Source of the DNA: Klebsormidium nitens
Lineage: Eukaryota; Streptophyta; Klebsormidiophyceae; Klebsormidiales; Klebsormidiaceae
Assembly: GCA_000708835.1 (NCBI GenBank)
Contig: DF237032.1
Location: 62,001 to 126,000, forward strand
DNA: 64,000 bases
Direction of reading: 5' to 3'
Made by a program: the position numbers and the translations under genes
The notes under the pieces: generated by a model
The model's database searches: none
Told to the model about the DNA's origin: nothing
The model's input: the letters and a program-made list of their open reading frames with translations, nothing else
In this document: in pieces, positions 11,960-24,100 of the stretch
How the letters are laid out: each line of letters starts with the position of its first letter
Numbering within the stretch: the first letter of the stretch is position 1

Positions 11960-14900
11960 TCACCGGAAGAACTGCCCGTTCCCCCCTCCCGGTGGCCCTT
12001 GCTGCCCGAACTGTTGCCCGGGGAACATTCCACCTTGCGCGCCGTTCTGTGGCATGCCCCCTTGCGGCTGCTGAAAGGGGGGCTGCTGCTGCATACCCCC
12101 CTGAAACTGCCCCGGCATGAACTGCCCGGGGCTTTGCCCTGGGCCCTGGAATCCATACATGGGGCCAGGCTGCATTGGGCTTCCTTGCATGGGGTGCATT
12201 CCCTGAGGGAAGGTTCCTGGGCTGTTCATCATCGGTTGCTGCCCGTAAAAGCCGGGCGACGCTGGAGGGGCGTTGGCCCATCCGGGGGATCCCTGGTTCA
12301 ATGGAAAAGCGTTCCCTTGGAAGATGGGGCCCTGCTGTGGGCTTGCGTGCTGGACTTGGAACTGCTGAGCCATCATTTGCTGCTGATACTGCTGCTGCAA
12401 CAGGGCCTGCTGCTGCTGTTGTTGGAACATGCTCCCACCCATCTGGTTTCCGCCCATCGGAACCCCCCCCATTTGTTGCACCCCTCCTACTTGTTGCACC
12501 CCCATTTGGCTCACCCCCATTTGATTCACTCCCGTTTGATGGGGCCCAGTCTGGCCCCCCGGAAACTGCTGCGAAACCGACTGCTGGCCAAGGGGGCTTT
12601 GCCGGCCTGAGGGATTGATCCCCCTCCCGCCAGAGGGCGTACTGGGGGATCCCCCTCCTCCACCGGGGGAACCCCCTCCCCAGTTGCCCCTCGCATCCTG
12701 CGGACTATAGCCCCCCTGTTGACTATTTCCGCTCTGCTGGTCTCGCCCCCGGCCCCTCCCCCGGCCTCTGCCCCGGCCCCTACCCCCCCAGCCCGCGCTG
12801 CCGAGGTCGAGTCCCGCGACACCATGTGCAGCAACCGACGCACGGGTCGCCTGGTGATGAGAACAGACAAGGTTTGGAAATGCGAAAGAAGGATAATTAA
12901 GGATATACAAAAGATGGAAGGAAGGCATTATCTGAGCAACGTTCTGGGGGTTTAAAGGGTTGAACGAAAAAGAAAACAACAACTGTTACAAAGAATCGTT
13001 GCCGCGTGTCCTGTGATCACAAATGCAGGGCTCCCAACTGCGTTAGACAAGGTTTTTAACCCAATTCGAGGCATCCCCAATCCAGCTGCCGATCAGTATC
13101 TTCTGCACGAAACGCGTAATTGATTTTGCAATCCAGCAACCAGCTTTACCTCCGTGTCAGCATGTGCCCTGTGCAAGTCCTCCGGAAGGTTAGAGGTTGC
13201 GAACAGACAACATACAATTGAGTGCTTTGTTGCCCAAGATCTCGAGATCTTCGCTCTCACCTCCCTTCCTCCCCCGCCTCTGTCTGCTTGCTCCCCATCC
13301 CCTGCTGCGCCAATCGCTGCTGCCGCTGCTGCAGCCTCATCAGCAGCCATGGGGGGAACATCACGCCGCCTGCAGCGCGCATGTCAGCGTTCGTGAGTTT
13401 TCAAGAAACACAGACTTCGTCTTGAATGTATAACAGCGGCATGAGCGGGGACGCTGTAGGAACGCTTTTCCACTTGCTCGACAGGAGACAGAACGCTGGC
13501 ACACTGTAAAAAGCATCAGGAAATCTTGGCACGCGGCACACCGATACGAGGCGTTCTCGTTGAAAACATACCGAAACCAGCCTCTCACATGTACGTCTGA
13601 CTGTGCCGCAAACCTGCCATGTCACTTTGCCACTTCGTGCACAGATGCAATCCATGCTGCGCAGTATCGCTTCCAAAGGTTGTTCACTGCTCAAGAACAG
13701 GGGTGATCTATTCCGCCCCAACTCACCTCTTCTCTTTCCGTTTCCGCTTCGCCTCGGCTTCCGCCTCGTCGTCGGAGAACTCCTCCTGTGCGGAGGAGGA
13801 GCCACGTCAGCAGTGCAAATGTAAGGGAATAAGCGCAGCCTGCTCATGAACACAGAGCGGATCCATACCCACAACACCTAATTGACTGCAGACGTCGAGC
13901 ATTCAAAAGCAGGCCTTCAACTACGCAATCAGTATTCTTCCGTTTAGGCGAAGTTTTTGAACGGATCAAAGGAGTTCTCTTCTGACTCAGCCCTCAAGGC
14001 TTTTTCAGGAGAAGCCGATACTCGTAGACGGTGGTGCCAATTCGAAAGGCGTCCACCAAGCAGCAACACTTCACGTGTGCTTTCATGTAGCTCAGATTTG
14101 GGGAAGCTACTATCGAATAAAACCCTGGCCCTTGGCTAATTAACGGAGCCAAAACGGAGCACTTCACACGGGAAAAGTGCCGAATGAACCGGAGCTAATA
14201 GGCCGCAGTTTGAGGCCGATGAACAGAGAACAGATTGTTGTCATGAGAAAATGAAGAAGCTGTTAATCAATCCAAAGACTTTGGGGATCGCCGGCTCGAG
14301 TACAGTGGGTTTTCAAGTGAACCCTTTTGTGAGGGCCCAGGGATTCGCGGGGTTCTCGTCATTGCCAGCGAGGTTTGTGCTTATTGTTTGTAGAACCTTC
14401 ACACCAGAAAGGTACGGTAAATAGACGTCACAAAACCTCAAAGACACCGAGCAGATTAGGTACCCTTGTTCGCAAGCTGGAAAAAGAAGAGCGCTCCTCG
14501 CATCAAACTTTAGTAGCTCCTCAACGCTAGAGCAGTGACCACATCACCCGGACAAAACCCCGAATCAGATGCTTCGCACCGCTGGGCGCCAGTCCATGAA
14601 CGCATACCTTGTCACGAAGCAGAAACGACCCCGCTACACGTGTTGAGCCTTGACGCAGCCCAACACGCATTCATCTGACCCACACAAAGAGAAAGAAATC
14701 GTACACGTGGCAGTCCCTTACCTCCGCATCTGCATCCGCCTCGTCCACGTCATAGCCCTTTCTGTGCAGCTCCGCATCGTTCAGCAGGAAAATTGCATGC
14801 TCCTCCGCATAGCCAACCTCCGTGCCCGCGGCAGTACCCGCGGGCACCTACGCACACACGCGCAGAATCAAAGACCTAGATGCACCACTTAGGGCCAGCA

Positions 14901-17427
14901 TGCAGACGAGGCTGACAGAGCAAAGTGCTGACTCGATTTTTTTTGCCTAATGAACTTTTTGTATGGGTGCTCGCACCAAAAGTACTGTGGTGGCTGTGAG
15001 TGGAGCAGCGAGCAAGTGGCATGGTGTGCAGTGGCAGCATAACGGAAGAAGCTCCAGCGCCGTGCATTGTTGATTGTAGCGTAACCAAACGTTGAATGTT
15101 ACCCGATCACCGCTTTCGAACTCCCCGCCTCTGAACTTGAACCCTGACATCACCAACCAACCATTTTCTTGCAACGTGTCTGGACTGCTTCTGCAAGCAC
15201 TAGGCGAATGCTTTGCACATTGAGGGATTGCAAGCGCAGAGTGACGAACAACAGGCCCTCACCTCGGCTTCGTTGTTGAAGCGCACCGAGTATAGGGGTG
15301 CCGTGACGGGCCCAAAGAGGTCGTCCACCTGCGTATGGGAGGAATACAGCCATCAGTCCTCTACCTTTCGATAAGAAAAGCGAGGCTGTCCGTCCATGGG
15401 AACCCTTGCATGTTCATTGTACAAATGGCGACTAACTCGCTCATGCATTGCTCAAGTAGAACTACAGCTTTACATACCTGAAAACAGCTATAAGCTTTCA
15501 GAGAAAGTATGTTGGGGACAACGTTTTCTCCAAAGCATAAGCGCGAGTGTTTCATATAAGCTACTTCCTGGCAAAACGCCAGAGAACAAAGTGGGAGAGC
15601 ATCATTTGGGAGAGTCTACGGAAGCAGAACTGAATAACACACCCGTCCGAGTGGTTCTCGTGTATCCATGCGCCACAGGATGCTTCCCTCGTCCAGCACC
15701 CGCTGCTTGCCGGTTGCCTGGACCACTAAGAGACGACCCACCATCTGTAGATAAAAAGGAGGGATCAATCAAATTGCTTCAGTTTGCAAGGTTGCAAAAC
15801 TTACTATCTTGAGAAGTGACATTTTCGATTCATTGGGACAAGCTCGCCCCGTCCTTAGCTGGTCTAAGGAGAAGCTTCAACTGTCCTGCCACGGAGAAAG
15901 CAGGCTAAAAAGTGAGGTGCGACACTAATAGATGAACTTGAGCGTGGTGGTTCCTTGAAGGGCTTGTAAACTTGCTTCAAAGTGGCAGTTGAAGTGTTCT
16001 CATCTGCCCCCATCTCCTTAGTTGCCTTCAGAGCCGCAGACCAAGTAGCTTGTCTGGTTCCATGCTTGGTGCATGATGCAGGAGATGCAACGTGCTCTTA
16101 TGGCTTTTCAAAAGCTTAATTACTTTTTACCACCAGTCCCGTGAGTTGGGGGGCAGACAGGCTACCTACTCAAAGAAAGTCAGCGGCGAATAGCTCACCG
16201 AAAAGACGGGTCCCACATGTACGAGCTCCTGCCCCTCCGACAGCGTGACCTCGACGGGAGCCACTGGGGGAAGAACCTGCAGGATGATTTGAGAGGTCAT
16301 CTATGCTCACATGAAATATGTATAACTCAGTAAAGGAGAATTGTACATTCAAATACCTTTGCGAAGGTTCTCTCGGACTGAGATAACAGCTTCTTTCTTG
16401 CTCCTTTTTCAGATGTAACGAGGCAACAAGCAACACGCATCCAAAAACCAGTTACTCTCAAGCATTGCTGCCAAGCGGCATCTCGTCGACAGACTGGAAC
16501 AGTCTGCAAGCCCCCAGACCTGCCGCACCACCTGATTGACCAGGTTTTTACTGGAAGACACGTAGCAGTGGCCGCCATTCTATCAAGCAGCACCCAGCCG
16601 TAGCAAACAAGAATTCCCCAAAGCATGGAAGCAGTGGCGCTCGATCACATGATGCTAACCACAGACCGCACCTCTTCTGGCTCCGGTGCCTTCTTCTTCC
16701 CTTCCATCAGCTCCTCTAAGTCCTCCTCTTGCAACTCCCGAGACGCCTTCATCCCCACATCGTCCCCCGTCACCTTGTTGCTCTCCTCTTCCTCCTCCTC
16801 CTCATCACTGCTGCTCGGCGCACTGCTCGAATCAGTCTCCGCTTCTGCTTCTTCCTCGCTTTCCTCTTCCTCACTCTCTTCTTCGTCACTTTCTTCCTCA
16901 TCGCTCTGTTCCTCTTTCTTTACCTGGTTCTCTTTGTCATCCACCACCTTTTTTTCTTCCATTACCTCGTCCTTCTCACCGACACTAACTTGAATGCTGG
17001 TTTCAGCATTCGCCACAGGTGCCAAATCCGCCTCTAGTTTCACATTTGACGGTGCAGTACTGACCACACCACCCTCCATCGCCAGCTTTTCAGCACCCCC
17101 GTCTACAGGAACACTTTCAACATGGTCTCCTTGGAGCATTGCCTTTGACCCCCCGTTGTTTTCCTCCACACTCCTGCTGCTGGCCCCATGCAAACCTTCC
17201 CTTGAGTGTGCCCCCTCATTTACCTTCCACTGCGGTGCGTTTCCTGCCGTCCTCTCTACATTATTTGCATTACCACCTTCTGGCTCGCCAACGGGAGCCA
17301 CATTCTGACCCTCATCTTTACCGTGTACATTACCACCATGGCCACTCTCAGCTGCCAGCATTGCGCTTCCTGCAACCACCGTGAGGGCAGCCAGTTCTTG
17401 CCCCGCCCCTGAATCCATCCTCCACAT
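11960..17427 (-). CDS. NAF1: H/ACA snoRNP assembly factor NAF1
   Basis: Eight exons: 17427-16672, 16276-16199, 15744-15643, 15328-15263, 14847-14722, 13785-13727, 13369-13261 and 12850-11960; 728 residues in frame. NAF1 holds the H/ACA core (dyskerin, NOP10, NHP2) before GAR1 replaces it. The first exon is acidic and disordered, with runs of E/S/D near residues 180-230. The Gar1/Naf1 fold is at about 253-376: VLPPVAPVEVTL, GPVFSMVGRLLVVQ, VLDEGSILWRMDTREPLGR, VDDLFGPVTAPLYSVRFN, GTEVGYAEEHAIFLL and RKGYDVDEADA. Then come a basic SDDEAEAEAKRKRK patch and a 296-residue tail rich in Gly, Gln and Pro that begins with RG repeats. A second ATG lies three codons in. Divergent with FZL. Confidence 0.88.
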
Positions 17428-18180
17428 ATGACAGGTGGACTCTCGCCAGCTTTCAGCACACTGAAAGTGGCCCGGTGCAGAAATGATGCTTTTCTACATG
17501 AGGGCTTTTCAGGTACCGTAGTTTGGATGGCTTACAACCACTCAGCGCCAAAATTTTCGTATGTCGTTTCTCCTTGCTTCAAGTTCAACTTGGTAGAATG
17601 GCACAAAGTTGTGCTAGAGCCTGTAGTCTGCAGAGCCCATGGCTAGAGCCTAGACTCAGACTCAGAGGCACCATGGCATTGAATTTGCAGGCAAGTCGCC
17701 AAAATCCTGCAACCTGCGCGCCTGATCGGGAAAAGTGCGCGCGCGAAATATCTTACTTTTCAGTCATCATGATTCATCAGGATCATTATTGGCTTCAAAG
17801 CTCAGGAAAGGACCGTTGAAGCTGCGCGCGCGGCCTCGACCACAGTGGAGGCTGGTATTAGTAGGTACGTCTCTATCCTAGCCAGACTTCATGAGCACTT
17901 CATGAATTTCAAACTTCATCGGAAGGATTCAAGGTCCAGGATAAGATCTGGACGGGCAGCGCGCAAGGACAGGAACTGTAGAAGCCTCGCATTTGAAGCC
18001 TAAAGTACCAGCAAACAAGCAAAACGCCAGTCTAAACAGAGCTACTGGCGATGGTTTAAGGAAGAAAAGCCAATGCAATGATGTGTCCATGAAACGAAGC
18101 GTCCGCGCCAGGCAATGAGCCATCGTAAAGCGCTTCTTTTCTAGCATTAGGCTCCCATTGTTTTCTCCCGCCCTGTCAAC
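17428..18180. promoter_or_regulatory. Divergent promoter region of NAF1 and FZL
   Basis: 753 bp between two divergent start codons, no supported gene. It contains a CG-rich alternating block (near 17735-17745) and a second one near 17822-17835. A site resembling the E2F consensus is annotated separately. Confidence 0.4.
17741..17748 (-). promoter_or_regulatory. E2F-like motif in the NAF1/FZL divergent promoter
   Basis: GCGCGAAA on the plus strand, TTTCGCGC on the minus strand, matches the E2F consensus TTTSSCGC. It lies about 314 bp upstream of the NAF1 start and 433 bp upstream of the FZL start, at the edge of an alternating GC run. An 8-bp match is expected by chance now and then, so the call is tentative. 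Confidence 0.3.
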
Positions 18181-21100
18181 ATGTCCCTTGCGACAGCTGT
18201 CCACCAGGCCTGCTGTCTGGCCGCCCCCGTCCTCCCTCACCAAAAGAAACACAACTTTGGGCTCCCACAAACTCCCTGCCTCTTGTTCAATGCATTCTTG
18301 GGCACCAGAGCACTCCGCCCGCGACAGCTGTTGCTTTCCAAGCATTGCGCGCGTCAACATTGGCCACGCTTAGCTCAGTGCCAGGCCCCCCGCGCCAGCG
18401 CCGGCAATGTTGGCACCGACGTCGAAGGGGGCCGCGCCCTTTTCCGTGCCGAGCAGCGGCGAGCAGAGGTGCTTCTGCCAGCATTTGTGGTGTCGGTCAG
18501 CGCGGGCGACGTCCTGACCGGTGGTAAAACGCTGACTGAGAATGTTGATGAAGCGTGCGCGGGGGGGGCCACAATGGTGCTGCTTACGGAAGAAGGGGAC
18601 GCGGCCGGCGGAGGCGGCGGTGGTGCATTGTATGAGGCAGCCTGCGTGCTGCAGAGAGTAATAAGGGGCCGGGCCCAGCTGCTTATAGCGGAGCGGGCGG
18701 ATATTGCAGCGGCCGCGGGGGCGGATGGTGTCCTTTTATCTGCGCAAGGTAATGTCCGGCCACAAGGAAAAGCAAAAAATGTGGGCGCAAGGTTTCAAGA
18801 ATAGGAGCAGGCAATGCTGCTCCAAAACATGAGAATGCCAGGACAATGCCGGGGGTGATGGCCTTGGAATGGGGCTTCGTCAACTAAAGTACAGCCGATT
18901 GAATTGAGCTCTTCGCAGCTCCAGCAGCCAATTTTGGAACTTTCAACTGTTTGCACTAGATGGACAGAACGCCCAACTTACAAGCTCAGACCTCTGAGTT
19001 AAATCTTTTCGGTCTATTCTTTTACATGCAATACACACTTTGTGAATGCTGTGTTAAGTGTCTGGTCTTTGTGGGTGAAATATCAGCTTGACTGCGGTAT
19101 GCAGAACTAATGTACGGAAGAAATACTCAATTAAAAGGAAGCACAAACCCGTTTCTCAAAGGACCACCACTGTCTGTACCCTCCCCAGGCCTCCCAACGG
19201 TGGTGGCCCGTCGAATGCTGGGCGGCGTAAGCGCGAGCGAAATGGGGGTGCTCCCTTTAGTCGGGCGCGTTGTTGCCACCGCCAGCGAGGCGCGCACGGC
19301 TGCGGCTGAAGGCGCCGATCTTCTCGTCCTCTCACCGTCCCCCCGTCAGAAAGAAGAAGCGCAAGACGCCACCCGCGCTGGAGTGGGGGTGCCTCTGGTT
19401 GCCATTGCAAAGGGAAACGACGCGACAGCTGTCGTGGGCGCGGGGGCCGACGGGGTTGTTGTGAGCCTGATAGAACTAGAGGGGGGGCGGCAAGCGGTGA
19501 AGGATCAGTTGGAAAGGGTACGGGCGGCGCGGAGCAAGGGCGAAAGCGCGGAGGGGGAGAAACTAGCGACGGGAGGAAATGGGAGTGTGAAGAAGGCAAC
19601 GAAGAGCCCGGGTCTTGGTCAGGATTTGCAGTTGATAGACGAGAGCGGGAAGTTGTTGATTGAGGAGGAGCGCACGCTGCTGACGAGACTGCGGGATTTG
19701 CTGGAGGAGGCGACGCCCGAGGTGAGAAACAAGAGTGGGGAAAGCCATGACTAACTGGAGCGAAACTCTGTGCGCTGAATTGATTGGAAGATGCGATGGA
19801 TAATGTGGTAAGACACAAAGGTTGTGTGACTGGAGTGCCATGCCGCCGCCCGTCTTTGAGGCTTGCATTCATGCACGTAAAAATCCGCCTAGGCCACAGA
19901 GTCGCTCGACGGGGCAGTTTGCTTGTGGGACTATATCACAGTGCTTCATGGATGAGTTGGTCGTACAGTATCCTGATGTTCGACAGCTGTTTCTCTGCGT
20001 AATGCTCACTTGCCATCTCTGCCCGTGCTGCCTCAGATGTCGGAGCTGTCGTTACTAGAAGACGCCCTCGAGCAACTAGATCAGCTCTTCTTGCTGGTCA
20101 TTGTGGTAAGCCCCTCAGTGTCGGCGCCTGCTTCTTGTCAGGTGTATCTGCTTGCATTGGCTGAATCTTATGAGCGTGTGTTGCTCAAGCCTTTCACTCA
20201 TTGTCAGGTGCAATCTCTGCCTTTCGTGGTTGAACTCTTGTTTGCTGTGTTCTCAGACCCTGCCAGGTTGATGAAAGAACTGTTCATCCAAGTCCGCCAA
20301 GCAGAGAGACTGCAAAAGCTGCACTCCCCAAGCCCTCATCCCTCATGCTCTTCGTTTCCTGGTATTTCACTTCTGCTAACTCTGGGCCCTGTAAGTCCCC
20401 CACACTTCATGCTGATATTGAATCCCTCATCTTTTTTAAACCGGGGGAGATCTTACTGCCTCCCTTTTTCAGGGCGAGTTCAACAGCGGCAAGTCGAGTG
20501 TGATCAACGCGCTGCTGGGCGCTAAGTTCCTGAAGGACGGCGTGGTTCCCACCACGAACGAGATTACGCTTCTTCAGCACACCGGGGACGGCCACGCCGA
20601 GGGAACAGAGCGCTCGGAGCGCCACCCAGACGGGCACGTCCTGCGGTACCTCCCGGCATCGTTGCTGAAACAGGTACGGCGTTGGTTTTGGACTCTGATT
20701 TGCGATGGATAAGAAGGTGTGACTGTGTGAACGTCTGCACCCCTTCACTCGGGCATGACTTTCTAATCCTTTTGGGAGAATTGGATCGGTCTTGTCACGT
20801 ACAAGATAGTCAATCGAGACGTGCATACGAACTCCTGACGGACTTTTGGAGATAGGTTCTCTAGATGTCGGAACATTGTCCTTGTGTTAACGCCGTAGAC
20901 ACGAGAAGGACGACATGAGTTTCGCAGCTTCAGTGCAAGCTTTCCACCACAAGTCCTCTTGCTTTTTGTCCGGGTTTGGCAGTTCTCAGTCCTTTGTTAT
21001 TTGGTTCGCAAAAGACCCTACCTTCAAGAAGAGCATTGTAGATGCCCATGACACGGAAAGTTGTCGTAACAATGATCACCCGGATGCTACAGCTGTTTGC

Positions 21101-24100
21101 AACACACTTGACATCGGGCTTCAGATGTTTGGAGCATGGTCATTGGTCTCCAATCTTGGATCATACGGCTGACGATGAGAGGGGTCCGAGGCTGCAAATT
21201 ACAATGAGAAGGGAAAGCTGGGGTAGCAAGTTTGATACGAAGAGGAGTAACCCCGAGTGCCCCCCCCCTCTGCCAGATGAGTGTGGTGGATACCCCCGGG
21301 ACGAACGTGATTCTTGAGCGGCAGCAGCGGCTGACCGAGGAGTTCGTCCCCCGGGCAGACCTCGTACTCTTCGTGCTCTCCGCCGACAGAGCGCTTACGG
21401 AGTCAGAGGTACGTACCACAGACTAACTTTGATAACGTCAATGTTCTTGTTCTCAGTATGCAAATGCTTTCGTCGTCTGGCATCCGCAAGCGCCGTAGAG
21501 TCCCTCTCATTGAGCACGCTAGGTCTTAGGAGATTAGAGTCAAGGATTCAAAGCTGTACGTAGACAGTTGAGGTGGGAAATCACTTGTCAAGAGTGCAAT
21601 CGTCTCCGCCTCGACTTTCTTCTCTTTGTGGCTGCCTGAATGATGTGGGCTCGAGAGAAAAGTAAGTCGCCCTCTTTGCTGGTTGTTGGTTGGTGAAAAA
21701 TACACTGGCAGTCGGCCAGTTTTGGAAGAAGTTTGCTCCCTGCGACACCTGTTTGCATGTGGGCTCTCGTCGCAGCCAAACACTCTTCTCAACCTGGAAG
21801 ATCTTCTTCGCTTCATCCGTCTCTTGCCGTTTCGCTGGTGCCAGGTGTCGTTCTTACGTTACATCCGGCAATGGGGCAAAAAGGTGGTGTTCTTGCTCAA
21901 CAAGGCGGATCTGCTGAGCAGCGAACAGGAGGTGAGGCCGCAAGCCTGTTATTTTCGAGCTGTTTACGCTTTTAAAGACTATCAAGGCCTTGGGGGTTGG
22001 CCTTGCAGATCAAATTCAGGATCCAGCATTGAAAACACAGGACTCAGCAGATAGGGACTGTATGTTCAAACCGCTGTTTGGTTGCAACTCCGTGCTTCCG
22101 TGTTGAGTGAGAGAGGATCGTCATCTCATTTGTCTATGCGACTTGGCTTCGTCTGACTTCGGCTTTCCGCAATAGCCCCCAGATTTTGCTTCGAATCTCA
22201 CGCCGTTTCCTTCTTGCCCTTCCCAGCTGGACGAGGTGACGTCATTCGTCGCCAACAACGCGATCCGCCTCCTCGGCGTCGACTCCGCGCCCATCTACCC
22301 CGTCTCCGCGCGCCGCGCGCTGCGCGCAAAACTCGCCGCCCCTAGTTCCCCCGCCGGCGGGCCCGACCCGGCCCACCTCACAAACAGCCCGGACTGGACC
22401 TCTAGCGGATTTTCCGCTCTGGAAGATTTCATTGCGGGTTTCCTCGGGGGGGGCGCGCAGGGGGCGGAGCGTATGCGGCTGAAGTTGGATACGCCGCTCG
22501 GGGTTGGCGCGGCGTTGTTGGCGGCGGCGCGCGGGATTGTTGCCGGGGAGGGGGAGCGCGCGTCGGAAGATTTGGCGGCGCTCGAGGCGGTCCAAGAGCA
22601 GGCAAGCGGACCGCAAAATTTTGCGGTGCTCCAAACCGGGGCGCTACCGTCCATTCTGGAAATAAGGACTTCAGTCTGTAAGGATTTGGCTTGCGTTTCG
22701 TCATATTTGGCAGGGCCGGTTCAGTACCTGAATTGCTGCAGACGATGACAAACTTGCCCCAAACGAAACCTTGGGAGGGCTGATCTTTCAACGTCAACAT
22801 TGACAACAGCGCTGCGCGCTTTTTGTCGTCCCTCAACGATTTCATGGTTTTGCGGTCCGCCTGCAGGTCGCTAAGTTCCGAGCGGCCATGGAGAAAGACG
22901 CGGGGGCGCAGCGCGAGAAGTCCGCAAGGGCGGTGAGGCGCTCTTACCTCAAAGTTGAAACGGATCCTAAGTACGACGTTCCAAATCTGAGAACCGAAGT
23001 GCAGGTCTTAGTAGAAGAGGTCCCCACTCGCATCATTCTTGACTCTGGAGCGACCATGTCCGGTGTGTCGGAGAGCTTGGTGCATGTGTGATCCGCTTTG
23101 TATGTTGTGCGTGCTGTGGTGCGAACTTGGTGCGTGCGAGCAAGGAGGCAGCTCTTTACAATATGGAATGAAGCATGTTATTATCCTTGAAGAAGTATGT
23201 GGTGTACGCGTTTTCACAAGTGTCCGCTTTTCTTTCCGAACCGTGTGTACCACGTCTTTGTGCCCTCGCGTGCCTCCTTGAGATCCACACTTGCTAGTTA
23301 TTCTATGTTGTAGCTCCTTGCTTCGGGTCGCTTCGTCTGTAGAGTGTATTCTACGCATGCCGTCCCTACTGCAAGCAATCTGAACGAACGACTGTTCAGT
23401 TAAGCCCGGCTTTCAAACGGCAGACAATGTCTACAGACCGGTCCTGTCTCCTCTAGCAGTCAATGTCTGACTCATGTTTATGCCCTTCATAATTATCACG
23501 CCAAGGTTGACCATCCCCCGCTCTGTGAAAGTCGCTCCAGTGGTTCCGATTGCTAGGGCGTTTTCGGTTGCTGAAGGATCAGCAGAGGAGTGCTACTCCA
23601 GTGGCTGTCTTTCATCCCAGTCGCTCTCGTGCTGCCAGGTGGCAGTCGCTGGGCAGCCGGCTGGACTCCCTAGTTCCCAAGTCAAGTCTAGTACGATCTC
23701 TTTGGATCGTACAATGTCACAAGCGTCGAGCCGCAACAACTCTCAGTAAATCCGTCATCTTTGCCCCAAGCCTGCTTCTGAACTCCGACCAATCCTGTGC
23801 TGCCAGGTGGCGGAGGCTGCGAAGCGCGCGGGCCGATTGGTGGACCGCATCTTGACGATCTCCAATGTTTCCGCCCTCGGCAAGTACTTGCTCGGCAGCG
23901 TGCAAGACGACACCGCCGGCATGCCCGTCGCCTCGCGCTTCCAGCGGGATGTCGCAGACCAAGCAATTGCTGACGTCAAGGTATGGTGGTGGAAAGATTC
24001 CTTTCAAAGAGTCAAGTCATCCCTGAAGTGGCGCTGGTCGGGCGTCTGCACAGTGACGCGGTGTCATACGTTGAAATGTGCAAAGCACTGAATATCCGTA

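Noticed and set aside
16686-17037. Plus-strand hydrophobic or Ser-rich frames
   Set aside because: Shadows of the Glu/Ser-rich NAF1 first exon on the other strand.
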